64,000 nucleotides of DNA from Pseudonocardia sp. TRM90224 (lineage in GTDB: Bacteria > Actinomycetota > Actinomycetes > Mycobacteriales > Pseudonocardiaceae): NCBI RefSeq assembly GCF_021245725.1, contig NZ_JAJGSX010000004.1, positions 62,001 to 126,000 on the forward strand, in the 5' to 3' direction. How positions within the stretch are numbered: position 1 is the stretch's first letter; each line of letters begins with the position of its first letter. The notes under the pieces are model-generated. The model saw nothing but the letters and a program-made list of their open reading frames with translations. It ran no database searches and had not been told where the DNA came from. Shown in pieces: positions 53,939-61,363 of the stretch. The translations under genes and the position numbers were made by a program.

Positions 53939-54925
53939 TCAGGCCACCCGTCGACGGGTCGTTGCGATTGTTTCCGCCAGTACTTCGGCGCCGTACAGGT
54001 CCTCGACCCATCCGTCGTGGTAGATCGTGTCGAGGTAGCGCTCCCCCATGTCGGGAGCGAGCGCGACGGCGGTGAGGCCGCGCGTTCCGTGCATCTCCAG
54101 CCAGCTCATCGCCCCGCTGACGACCGTGCCGGTCGATCCGCCGAACATGAACCCGTTGCGCGCCATCCGGCGGCAGGCGCGAACCGTGTCGGCTTCCTCG
54201 ACGTAGACGACCTCGTCGACGTACGTCTCGTCGAGCTGCGCCGGGCGGACGCTCGTGCCCAGCCCCGGGACGTGCCGCGGGGCCGACGGCCCGCCGAACG
54301 TCACCGAGCCGACGGCGTCGATGGCGACGACGTGCACGCGCCGGTGCCACTGGCGGAAGTAGCGCGCGCAGCCCATCAGCGTGCCGGTCGTGCCCGCGCC
54401 GACGAACAGGACGTCCAGCTCCGGGAACTCGTGGGCGATCGCGGGACCGGTCGTCGCGAAGTGCGCCTTCCAGTTGTTCGGGTTCGCGTACTGGTTCAGC
54501 CAGACGTACCGCTCGTCGGAAGCGACCAGCGACTGCACGTAGTCGATGCGTGCGCCGAGGAACCCGCCGACCGGGTCGGGCTCGAGGATGGTGTGCACGC
54601 GGGCGCCCAGCGACTCCATCATCCGGCGGGTCGCCATGTTGCAACGCAGGTCGGTGACGCAGACGAACTCGTAGCCGCGGTTCGCGGCGATGATGCTCAG
54701 CGCCACACCGAGGTTGCCGGAGGACGACTCGACGATCACCGAGCCGGGCCGCAGCTGCCCCGAACGCTCAGCGGCTCCGACCATCGCCAGCGCTGCCTTC
54801 AGCTTCACGGAGCCGGCGAAGTTGAACCCCTCGACCTTCAGGAAGACCTGGCGGCCGAACATCGATGCGAGGTCGACGAACAGCTGCTCTTCGTTGAACT
54901 CGAGCGGACTCTTGATGACGGCCAT
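53939..54925 (-). CDS. SbnA-like PLP synthase (cysteine synthase fold), Dap pathway
   Basis: A 328-residue fold-type II PLP enzyme. The Schiff-base lysine is in EGFNFAGSVKLKAALAMVG (Lys41). The PLP-phosphate loops are VESSSGNLGVALS and VGAGTTGTLMGCARYF, the latter contacting the cofactor phosphate. SbnA makes N-(1-amino-1-carboxyl-2-ethyl)glutamate from O-phosphoserine and glutamate; that reaction is inferred from homology and from the SbnB partner in the operon. ATG 54925 is preceded by AGGAAGGGGGG and overlaps a short upstream ORF by TGATG. Confidence 0.92.
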   Translation of the reverse strand: MAVIKSPLEFNEEQLFVDLASMFGRQVFLKVEGFNFAGSVKLKAALAMVGAAERSGQLRPGSVIVESSSGNLGVALSIIAANRGYEFVCVTDLRCNMATRRMMESLGARVHTILEPDPVGGFLGARIDYVQSLVASDERYVWLNQYANPNNWKAHFATTGPAIAHEFPELDVLFVGAGTTGTLMGCARYFRQWHRRVHVVAIDAVGSVTFGGPSAPRHVPGLGTSVRPAQLDETYVDEVVYVEEADTVRACRRMARNGFMFGGSTGTVVSGAMSWLEMHGTRGLTAVALAPDMGERYLDTIYHDGWVEDLYGAEVLAETIATTRRRVA

Positions 54926-55005
54926 CACCGCCCCCCTTCCTGAGAGTCTGAGTACTTGTCGTGCAAACCGGTCCGGATGTTGCACTCGGCGTCGTGCGCA
55001 GCCAT
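54925..55005 (-). CDS. Candidate 26-residue upstream ORF coupled to the sbnA-like gene
   Basis: A short ORF starting at ATG 55005 after a strong GGGGGGAG ribosome-binding site. It encodes MAAHDAECNIRTGL and a charged remainder, 26 residues in all, and its TGA overlaps the next ATG (TGATG). It has one Cys and no hydrophobic segment. It could be a translational-coupling or regulatory leader, or a genuine microprotein. Chance occurrence is possible because ORFs this short are common. Confidence 0.4.
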   Translation of the reverse strand: MAAHDAECNIRTGLHDKYSDSQEGGR

Positions 55006-55354
55006 TAGTCGTGCTCCCCCCTGGCTGTCGTTCTCTTGCTCGTACAGCTTGCTTGGGTCCCTGGAAGATCGAAATCTCTCCCGCGCAAGATCCATGTGGC
55101 GTCAAGGAAGGGTTTTGTCACCCCCCGGCAACCCTCCGATCCGAGACACGGTTCGCGGAGGGGCAGACGAACAAGACGGCAGCGCCCCCCGCGCTCCACC
55201 ACCGACAATACGGTTGCAAACTTTCACCCGTGTCACATAGTCATTTCACCCGTCAGAGGAGACGTTTACGCTGGTAGACACGCCGATGGGCGACTCCCGG
55301 GAGAGGGGAGCCGCCCATCGGGTCACGCCCGCCGCGGGCCGTAGCCGGCTGTGG
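55006..55354. promoter_or_regulatory. Upstream region of the Dap operon with direct repeats
   Basis: A gene-free gap. Reading the minus strand, CGGGTGAAA occurs twice (55252-55244 and 55230-55222), 22 bases apart, followed 11 bases later by TATTGT (55210-55205) as a possible -10 element. Direct repeats spaced by whole helical turns just upstream of -10 are the usual SARP site layout, and a SARP gene lies 1.5 kb away. From this -10 the leader would be about 270 bases. I see no riboswitch fold by eye. Confidence 0.4.
55283..55321. terminator. Hairpin downstream of the SnoaL-like gene
   Basis: CCGATGGGCGACTCCC and GGGAGCCGCCCATCGG pair with a single mismatch around a seven-base loop. It lies 34 bases past the SnoaL-like stop (minus strand) and also separates that operon from the Dap operon promoter. 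There is no T tract. Confidence 0.6.
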
Positions 55355-55705
55355 TCAGCCCTTCACATAGGCCAGCTTCTCGGTGACCAAACCGTCGCGG
55401 ACAGTGAACAGATCGACCCCACGCACATGTCCACCTGCGAAAACATAGCGCCACCTCACCACTACTCGATTACCGGCGGTGAAGCACTCCTCGGTCTCGA
55501 AGGCACCCTCGGGCGACGCTTCGAATAGCGCTGTCCACGCCGCGCGGACGGCCGTTTGTCCGATGTGGCGGCAGCCGTCGGGCGGTGCCGTGTCCTCGAA
55601 TGCGCAGTCCGTGGCCATCGCCGCCATCACGGCGTCGACGTCATGGGCGGCGAACGCCTCCTGGAACCGCACCACCGCCTCGGCCGCATCGATCGTGACC
55701 TTCAT
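55355..55705 (-). CDS. SnoaL-like/NTF2-fold protein
   Basis: A 116-residue NTF2-like protein: VVRFQEAFAAHDVDAVMAAMATDCAFEDTAPPDG followed by HIGQTAVRAAWTALFEASP and VVVRWRYVFAGGHVRGVDLFTVRDGLVTEKLAYVKG. It probably binds or isomerises a small ligand; the substrate is unknown. Its ATG overlaps the DinB-type gene stop (ATGA). Third gene of a small operon. Confidence 0.85.
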   Translation of the reverse strand: MKVTIDAAEAVVRFQEAFAAHDVDAVMAAMATDCAFEDTAPPDGCRHIGQTAVRAAWTALFEASPEGAFETEECFTAGNRVVVRWRYVFAGGHVRGVDLFTVRDGLVTEKLAYVKG

Positions 55706-56301
55706 GTGACCCTCCCGAAACGTGCGAGCAGATGGTCCTGGGGCGTGCCGGTGGTGATCTCGACGCGGGGTCCGACGAGGCCGGCGGCGCGATAGGCGTC
55801 CTCGACGCCGACGAACCAGCCGAGCACCGCGGCCACCGCCGCCGGGTCGAGCTGCTCGTCGCAGCCCAGCCCACGCGCAAGGTCCCAGCTGTGGACGAGG
55901 TGGTCGGCGGCGACCTGCATGACGTACTCGACGGCGGGGACGTCGCCGAAGGACAGGTGCACGGTCACCTCCAAGGCCCCGGCGGCGGTGATCGCCGCCA
56001 GCGCACCGGCCTCGGCCGCCCGCGCGGCTGCCGCCGGGTCGCCCCCGAACACATCGCCCCCGAGCACGTCGCCGTCGAACGCGTCCCCGACCTGGGCGAT
56101 CGTCGAGCCGCCGATCAGCGGGGGCGTCCACAGCTCCTCGGCGACGACGTGGTTCACGAGCGCCCGGACGTCCCAGCCGGGCAGCGGCGTGGGAGCCGTC
56201 CAGCGGTCGCCGATCTCCGCGACCCGTGCGGCGAAACCCGCGCTGCACCGCTCGTAGAGCATGACGTGGTCGACCGCGGTGGCCGTACCGGGCGTGCTCA
56301 C
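55702..56301 (-). CDS. TIGR03086-like DinB/maleylpyruvate isomerase-fold protein
   Basis: A 199-residue four-helix-bundle protein of the actinomycete TIGR03086 group, related to mycothiol-dependent maleylpyruvate isomerase. Metal-ligand His residues are expected in WDVRALVNHVVAEELW and MQVAADHLVHSWDLARGLG. The C-terminus (VGPRVEITTGTPQDHLLARFGR) is characteristic. The function is unknown. GTG 56301 overlaps the cupin stop (GTGA). Confidence 0.88.
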   Translation of the reverse strand: MSTPGTATAVDHVMLYERCSAGFAARVAEIGDRWTAPTPLPGWDVRALVNHVVAEELWTPPLIGGSTIAQVGDAFDGDVLGGDVFGGDPAAAARAAEAGALAAITAAGALEVTVHLSFGDVPAVEYVMQVAADHLVHSWDLARGLGCDEQLDPAAVAAVLGWFVGVEDAYRAAGLVGPRVEITTGTPQDHLLARFGRVT

Positions 56302-56657
56302 GACGACGTGTCGCGCGCGTAGTTCGAGGCGCCCCACCAGTCGACGACCACCACCGGCTCATCGCCGACGACCCAGGCGTCGTGACCCGCAGGCAACGCC
56401 GTGACCTGGCCAGACGTCGCGTCGAACTCCTCGCCGTCGGCCGTGCGCACGCGCAGCGTCCCGGCGACGTGGTACTGGAAGTGCGGCGCCTCGCACAGCT
56501 GCGTGCCGGCCAGCGGGCGGACGTCGGTCGACCAGCGCCAGCCCGGCTCGAGGGTGAGCCGCCCGATGTCGGCACCGCCGATGTGCAGCAGGTCGACGCG
56601 GCCGTGCGGGAACGTGCGCGTCTCGGTCGGGTTGGCGAAGTCCAGCTGCTCGTACAT
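56298..56657 (-). CDS. Small cupin-domain protein
   Basis: A 119-residue single cupin: GGADIGRLTLEPGWRWSTDVRPLAGTQLCEAPHFQYHVAGTLRVRTADGEEFDATSGQVTALPAGHDAWVVGDEP. A possible metal ligand is the His in APHFQYHVAG. The role is unknown. It starts at ATG 56657 with a GGAGG site and is first in a three-gene operon divergent from the SARP gene. Confidence 0.85.
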   Translation of the reverse strand: MYEQLDFANPTETRTFPHGRVDLLHIGGADIGRLTLEPGWRWSTDVRPLAGTQLCEAPHFQYHVAGTLRVRTADGEEFDATSGQVTALPAGHDAWVVGDEPVVVVDWWGASNYARDTSS

Positions 56658-56740
56658 CGGAACCTCCGTGGTTCGAATGGATGCGCAGAACGCTACGAAC
56701 GGGACCTTGCGAGCAGTTAGCAACTGAGGACGATGTCCCG

Positions 56741-59700
56741 ATGGGCGTGCACCTGCAGCTGTTGGGGCGCTTCCAGGTGCGCCGCGACGGTGCGGAGATC
56801 CCGCCGGCCGCGTTCGGCGGCCGGAAGGTGCGGGCCATGCTGCGGGTGCTGGCGGTGCGCCGTCCGGATCTTGTTGCGCACGACGTGCTCGCCGAAGCAC
56901 TGTGGCCCGACCGGCTGCCCGCCGATCCGGCCACCAACCTCGGCGTGCTGGTCAACCGGGCCCGCCGGGCGCTCGGTGATCCCAGCCTCGTCGTGACCGG
57001 TACCAGGGGATACGCGTTGGGCGACTGCGCAACCGACCTCGCCGAGCTGCTGGCCGCGCTCGACGCCGCCCGTTCGGCGGGCGACGATCACGCCGCCGCG
57101 GCGACGGCCTGCCGGGCCGGGCTCGCGATCTGGGGTGAGCCGCTGCCGGAGGACATCTACTCCGCCTGGGCCGGCGCGCCGCGGGAGCGGCTGCGGCGCG
57201 CTCGGCTCGAGCTGTGCGTGCGGGCCGCGAAGGCCGCGCTGGGTCTCGGCGATCCGCGCACCGCGGTCGCCTACGCCTGCGATGCCGTCGACGACGAGCC
57301 GACCGACGAGTCCGCCGTGATCGTGCTGGCCGAGTCGCTCACCGCGGCAGGTGATCCCGCCGGTGCGCTGACGCGACTGCACGAGCTGCGGGCGCGGCTG
57401 GCCGACGAGCTCGGCATCGACCCCTCCCCCGAGGTCGAACGGCTGCAGATCGAGCTGCTGCGCGGCGAGGCCGGACCGCGCGCTGCCGGCGGAGGGCAGC
57501 GCCGGGTCGGAGTGCCCGCACCGACCCGGCCGCGCGCCTTCGGCCCGCTGGCCTTCGTCAGGCGCGACGCCCAGCTCGCCCGGCTCCGCGAGGCCGTCGC
57601 CGCAGGTGGGCTGGCCGTTGTCGCCGGGGCGCCGGGCTCGGGGAAGTCGCGGCTGCTCGCCGAGCTGGCCGGCGCGGCGGACCGGCCGGTGGTCGCGGCC
57701 CGCGCGTTCCTGCCGGAGCGGGCGGAGGCGTGGAGCCTGGCCCGGTCGCTGCTGCGCGAGGCGCTGGCCGTCGACGCCGCACTCGCCGACGGGCTCCCGC
57801 CGCGCAGCCGCGACGCGCTCGCGGTACTGCTGCCGGAGCTCGGCGGCGGCCCGGCCCAGGGCGGCGAGACGTTCCGCGCGCTCGTGCTCGCCGGCGGAGT
57901 CCGGCTGCTCGACGGCGCTGCGGGCAACGGCGCAGTGGGCGACGGCGCGCTGCTCGTCGTCGACGACCTGCAATGGGCCGACGCCAGCAGCATCGCGCTG
58001 GTCTGCTCGGCGCTGGCGCGGCTGCCGAACCTGTCGGCGGTGCTCGCCCACCGGCCGGCCGAGCTCCCCGAAGGTGCCCTGGACGGCCTGGAGCCGGACG
58101 TGGAGATCACCCTCGGGGCCCTGCCGCTCGACGGGGTGGCGGCGCTGACCGGGAACCCGGCGACGGCCGCGGCGATCATCGACGCGACCGACGGCACGCC
58201 GTTCGCCGTCGCGGAGGTGCTGCGGGAGCTCGCCGCGCGCGGCGTCGCCGTTGCCGGACCCGGCAGCGGGGCCTACCTACCGCTCGTCGCGGATCTGGGC
58301 CGGGCGGGGCAGCGCCGCACCGCGCTGCGCAGGGCCCGCCGGGAGACGGGGCTGCGCGCGCAGATGCTGGAGCTGCTCGCGCTGGTCGCCCGCGAGATCT
58401 CGGCGGGCACGCTGGCCGTCGCCGCAGGTTGTGCCGCCGACGTGGCGCTGCAGGCGCTGGCCGGACTGGCTGCGTCCGGGCTCGCCCGGCTCGGCGAGCA
58501 GGGCTGGGCGACGGCGCACGACCTGCTCACCGAGGTCGTCACGGAGGGCATGGACGCGGCCGGCCGGGCCCGGATCCACGGCATGCTCGCGCGGGCGCTC
58601 GCGGCCGAGGACGCCGACCCGTCGGAGATCGCGCGGCACCACCGCGGAGCGGGTGATCCGGGCGCCGCCGCCCTCGCCTACGCCACCGCGGCCGCCCGCG
58701 CGCTCACGACCCACGCCACAACCGAAGCCGTCGCGCTCGCGTCGGCAGGGCTCGACCTGCAGCCGGCCGTGCCGGTGCGCGCCGAGCTGCTGGAGATCCG
58801 CGCGCAGGCCAGGGCGGCGCACGGCGAGGCCGACGCCGCGGCCGACCTGACGGCCGCGCTGCGGATCACCGATCCGGGCGCCGACCGGGCCCGGCGGCTG
58901 TCCCGGCTGGCCATGCTGACCTTCGGCGCCCGCGACACGAGGCAGGCGGCGGAGCTGGCCGAGCTGGCGCTCGTCGAGGCGGGCGGCGACGAGCAGGCCA
59001 CGGCGTTCGCACTGGAGACGGCCGCGGTGATCGACATGAACGTCGACCGCGCCGAGCGCGCCGGCGAACGCGCCGAGGCCGCGCTGAGCGCCTACCGGCG
59101 CCTCGGCGACGCTGCCGGGGTGGCGCGCATCCTCGACGGCCGCGCCATGGCCGTGTTCCTCGAGGGCCGGATCACCGAGGGGATCGCCGAGTTCGGCCGG
59201 GTCGCGCGCCTGTTCGACGCCTCCGGGGAGCTCCTGCGGGTCGTCACGCCGCGTTCGACGATGGGGCACGGTCTCGTCTTCGCCGGGCGCCCGGCCGAGG
59301 GTCTCGACGAGACGACGGCAGCGCTGCGCCTGGCCTGCGACCTCGACGCGACCGAGGGCCAGGCCTACGCGCTGTGGCACCGGTCGGAAGCGCTCGCCGC
59401 GCTCGGGCGCGTCGACGAGGCCGAGGCCGACGCCCGAGAGGCGCTCGCGCTCGCGTCGGCGGCGGGCCACCGCGGCTGGACCGCGACGGCGCACCGGGCG
59501 TTGGGCATCGCGCTGGCCGGGCGCGGCGACCTCGACGGCGCAGCAGCCGCGTTCGACGACTCCGCCCGCCTCGCCGGCGAGTCGCTGGGCCTCTTCGGAT
59601 CATGGGCTGCCGCCCGCTCGGCGCTGGTGCGGCTGGCCGCCGGCCGCACCGGCGGTGTCGAGCCGCTGGTCCGCCGGGCCTTGGCCACCGGTCCACCGCT

Positions 59701-59854
59701 CGGGCATCACGAGGCCCGCCTCGCCGAGGTCGAGCTGCTGGTCGCCAGGGGCGACCCGGCGGCCGCGCGGGTCGCCGCCGACGCGGTGGCGCACGCGCGG
59801 GCGGCGGGCTACGTGGCCGGCACCGACCGGCTCGCTGTCATTGCCGATTTCTAG
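56741..59854 (+). CDS. SARP-type regulator with AAA ATPase and TPR domains
   Basis: A 1037-residue AfsR-like protein. The OmpR-type winged helix (about 1-90) is MGVHLQLLGRFQVRRDGAEIPPAAFGGRKVRAMLRVLAV with WPDRLPADPATNLGVLVNRARRALG. The BTAD (about 97-245) ends DELGIDPSPEVERLQ. The AAA/NB-ARC-like ATPase has Walker A VVAGAPGSGKSRLL and Walker B LLVVDDLQWADASS. The C-terminal half (about 590-1030) is a helical, TPR-like repeat region. SARPs activate secondary-metabolite operons from direct repeats. Targets could be the divergent cupin operon or the Dap operon nearby. ATG 56741 is the best start. Confidence 0.9.
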   Translation: MGVHLQLLGRFQVRRDGAEIPPAAFGGRKVRAMLRVLAVRRPDLVAHDVLAEALWPDRLPADPATNLGVLVNRARRALGDPSLVVTGTRGYALGDCATDLAELLAALDAARSAGDDHAAAATACRAGLAIWGEPLPEDIYSAWAGAPRERLRRARLELCVRAAKAALGLGDPRTAVAYACDAVDDEPTDESAVIVLAESLTAAGDPAGALTRLHELRARLADELGIDPSPEVERLQIELLRGEAGPRAAGGGQRRVGVPAPTRPRAFGPLAFVRRDAQLARLREAVAAGGLAVVAGAPGSGKSRLLAELAGAADRPVVAARAFLPERAEAWSLARSLLREALAVDAALADGLPPRSRDALAVLLPELGGGPAQGGETFRALVLAGGVRLLDGAAGNGAVGDGALLVVDDLQWADASSIALVCSALARLPNLSAVLAHRPAELPEGALDGLEPDVEITLGALPLDGVAALTGNPATAAAIIDATDGTPFAVAEVLRELAARGVAVAGPGSGAYLPLVADLGRAGQRRTALRRARRETGLRAQMLELLALVAREISAGTLAVAAGCAADVALQALAGLAASGLARLGEQGWATAHDLLTEVVTEGMDAAGRARIHGMLARALAAEDADPSEIARHHRGAGDPGAAALAYATAAARALTTHATTEAVALASAGLDLQPAVPVRAELLEIRAQARAAHGEADAAADLTAALRITDPGADRARRLSRLAMLTFGARDTRQAAELAELALVEAGGDEQATAFALETAAVIDMNVDRAERAGERAEAALSAYRRLGDAAGVARILDGRAMAVFLEGRITEGIAEFGRVARLFDASGELLRVVTPRSTMGHGLVFAGRPAEGLDETTAALRLACDLDATEGQAYALWHRSEALAALGRVDEAEADAREALALASAAGHRGWTATAHRALGIALAGRGDLDGAAAAFDDSARLAGESLGLFGSWAAARSALVRLAAGRTGGVEPLVRRALATGPPLGHHEARLAEVELLVARGDPAAARVAADAVAHARAAGYVAGTDRLAVIADF

Positions 59855-60795
59855 CTTGTCAGCCGCTCAGCCTCGACGCAGGCCTGCAGCGCGTCCATCG
59901 CCGCTCGCCGCCCGGTGTCGACGGCCGCTCGGAGCGGGCCGGGGCGGCGCTCGGTGCGGCCGATCCGGGCGCTCCCGAGCGGCGGGCGGATCTGCAACGT
60001 CGCAGGGTGCGACGCCAGCAGGCGCTCCTCCTCGGCCCGCGCGGCCTCGCGGCCCATCCACGCCGCGAGCGCGCCGGGGGCGCGGCGGGCGAACCAGCGC
60101 GACATCACCAACCGCTCGCCGCGGGACGGCGCCGTCGCGATCTCGTCGGTCCGCCGGGTGCGCAAGGCGACGACGTGGGTGGCTTGCTGGGCGAGCGCCG
60201 TCCGCACCGGGACCGACTCGCTCACCCCCGCGTCGACGTACGTCCGCCCGCCGATCTCGACCGGCTCGCCCGCGAGCAGCGGCAGCGCGGTCGACGCGCG
60301 GAGCGCAGCCTGCACGCCGGCCTGGTCGTGGACCTGTTCGTGCAGGTCGACGGCCTGACCGGTGAGGGCGTCGGTGGCGATCGGGTGGAACTCGACGGGG
60401 TTGTCGAGGATCTCCTGGAATCCCATCGGCATGATCTCGGTGTACACGGTGTGGACGAGGTAGCGGGTGTCCACGACCGGCAGCCGGCGCAGCGCGCGCC
60501 GCGGGTCGATGGTCGTGCCCATGACGACCGGGTCCCACCACACGTGCATGCTGCTCTCGGCCCGCCCGCACAGCAGCCACGCCGCGTTCAGCGCTCCCGC
60601 GGAGCTGCCGTAGACGGCGTCGAACGCCGGCAGCAGGCCGAGCTGCTCGATGGTGACCGTCATGCCGCTCGAGTAAGCGCCCCGCGAGCTGCCGCCCTCG
60701 ATCAGCAGCACCAGCCGGGCGTCGTCGCTGCGGTTGCCCTGTGTGCTGCCCTGCTGCGCGCGGTCCCGCAACAGCTGGATGACTGCGTCGGTCAC
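59851..60795 (-). CDS. Patatin-like phospholipase
   Basis: A 314-residue acyl hydrolase with a Ser-Asp dyad. The oxyanion loop reads LIEGGSSRGAYSSG, the nucleophile elbow is VYGSSAGALN (Ser65), and the Asp is in YVDAGVSESVPV (Asp188). An FDAVYGSSAG context and a basic C-terminus are typical of bacterial patatins. Its stop overlaps the SARP stop by three bases (convergent). GTG 60795 is the start used. Confidence 0.9.
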   Translation of the reverse strand: MTDAVIQLLRDRAQQGSTQGNRSDDARLVLLIEGGSSRGAYSSGMTVTIEQLGLLPAFDAVYGSSAGALNAAWLLCGRAESSMHVWWDPVVMGTTIDPRRALRRLPVVDTRYLVHTVYTEIMPMGFQEILDNPVEFHPIATDALTGQAVDLHEQVHDQAGVQAALRASTALPLLAGEPVEIGGRTYVDAGVSESVPVRTALAQQATHVVALRTRRTDEIATAPSRGERLVMSRWFARRAPGALAAWMGREAARAEEERLLASHPATLQIRPPLGSARIGRTERRPGPLRAAVDTGRRAAMDALQACVEAERLTS

Positions 60796-60858
60796 CGGGT
60801 GATCTCCATTCCGTCCACGATGCTGTCCCGCACGAGGCTACTCGCCAGTAGCTTTGGG

Positions 60859-60915
60859 GTGCCAGGAAAGCCACTTTCCTGTCCTGTGGTGCCAGGAAAG
60901 TGGCTTTCCTGGCAC
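60859..60915. repeat. Family C palindrome, copy 2, in a divergent promoter gap
   Basis: Perfect 20-bp arms GTGCCAGGAAAGCCACTTTC and GAAAGTGGCTTTCCTGGCAC with a 17-base loop. The arm core GGAAAGCCACTTTC is identical to the copy at 8013-8071. It lies only 10 bp before the thioesterase start codon and between two divergent genes, so it cannot be a simple 3'-end terminator. Confidence 0.72.
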
Positions 60916-60925
60916 TCTCGGACCG

Positions 60926-61363
60926 GTGGACGATCACGCGACACCCCCGCCGGCCGGCTTCCGTCCGGTGGAACGTCGCAGCGGCTTCCTGGACCTGATC
61001 GGGCCCCTGTACGTCGACGACGCCGATCCGCGCTCGCCGGTCTACGGCCTGCGGATCGGGGAGAAGCACACGAACAGCCGCGGCGGCGTCCACGGCGGAG
61101 TGCTCACCACCCTCGCCGACGTCGCGCTCGGGTACGGCGCCCTGGCGGCGCACGGGAAGGCGCTGAGCCTCCTCACGGCGAGCCTGACCGTCGACTACAC
61201 CGGATCCGCGGCCGTCGGCGACTGGATCGAGGCCCGGACGACCCTCAAACGCATGGGGTCGCGGCTGGCGTTCGCCGGGTGCGAGATCACCAACGACACC
61301 CGGCCCGTCGCGTCCTGCAGCGGGGTCTTCAGCGTGCCGCCCGTACGGCCTGCGGACAGGTGA
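60926..61363 (+). CDS. PaaI-like hotdog thioesterase
   Basis: A 145-residue hotdog-fold protein: GLRIGEKHTNSRGGVHGGVLTTLADVALGYGAL carries the PaaI-type NxxGxxHGGxxxTLxD motif, and LLTASLTVDYTGSAAVGDWIEARTTLKRMGSRLAFAGCEI follows. Predicted acyl-CoA thioesterase of unknown substrate. GTG 60926 was chosen from the family N-terminus. The stop overlaps the next start (GTGA). Confidence 0.9.
   Translation: MDDHATPPPAGFRPVERRSGFLDLIGPLYVDDADPRSPVYGLRIGEKHTNSRGGVHGGVLTTLADVALGYGALAAHGKALSLLTASLTVDYTGSAAVGDWIEARTTLKRMGSRLAFAGCEITNDTRPVASCSGVFSVPPVRPADR

Noticed and set aside
53934..54644. N-terminal extension of the beta-helix synthetase frame (open to 54644)
   Set aside because: It lies wholly inside the SbnA-like gene in another frame, has Arg/Ala-rich shadow composition, and ATG 53933 sits five bases after that gene's stop.
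45669..54925. Staphyloferrin B-type siderophore cluster, based on the SbnA and SbnB homologues
   Set aside because: No IucA/IucC-type synthetase, citrate synthase or decarboxylase is present; the partner genes are a Pls-like membrane protein and an NRPS.
55005..55208. Minus-strand 67-codon ORF upstream of the SbnA-like gene
   Set aside because: It starts with TTG inside the presumed -10 region, has no ribosome-binding site, and is rich in Arg/Gly/Cys like non-coding frames; the 26-codon ORF is better supported.
55702..56301. DinB-type protein as the maleylpyruvate isomerase of the gentisate pathway
   Set aside because: It lies 35 kb from the gentisate genes in a cupin/SnoaL operon, and the TIGR03086 group is mostly of unknown function.
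2226..60915. Palindromes as standard rho-independent terminators
   Set aside because: They lack a T tract and have much longer stems; termination is possible but not by the textbook signature, so most are listed as repeats.
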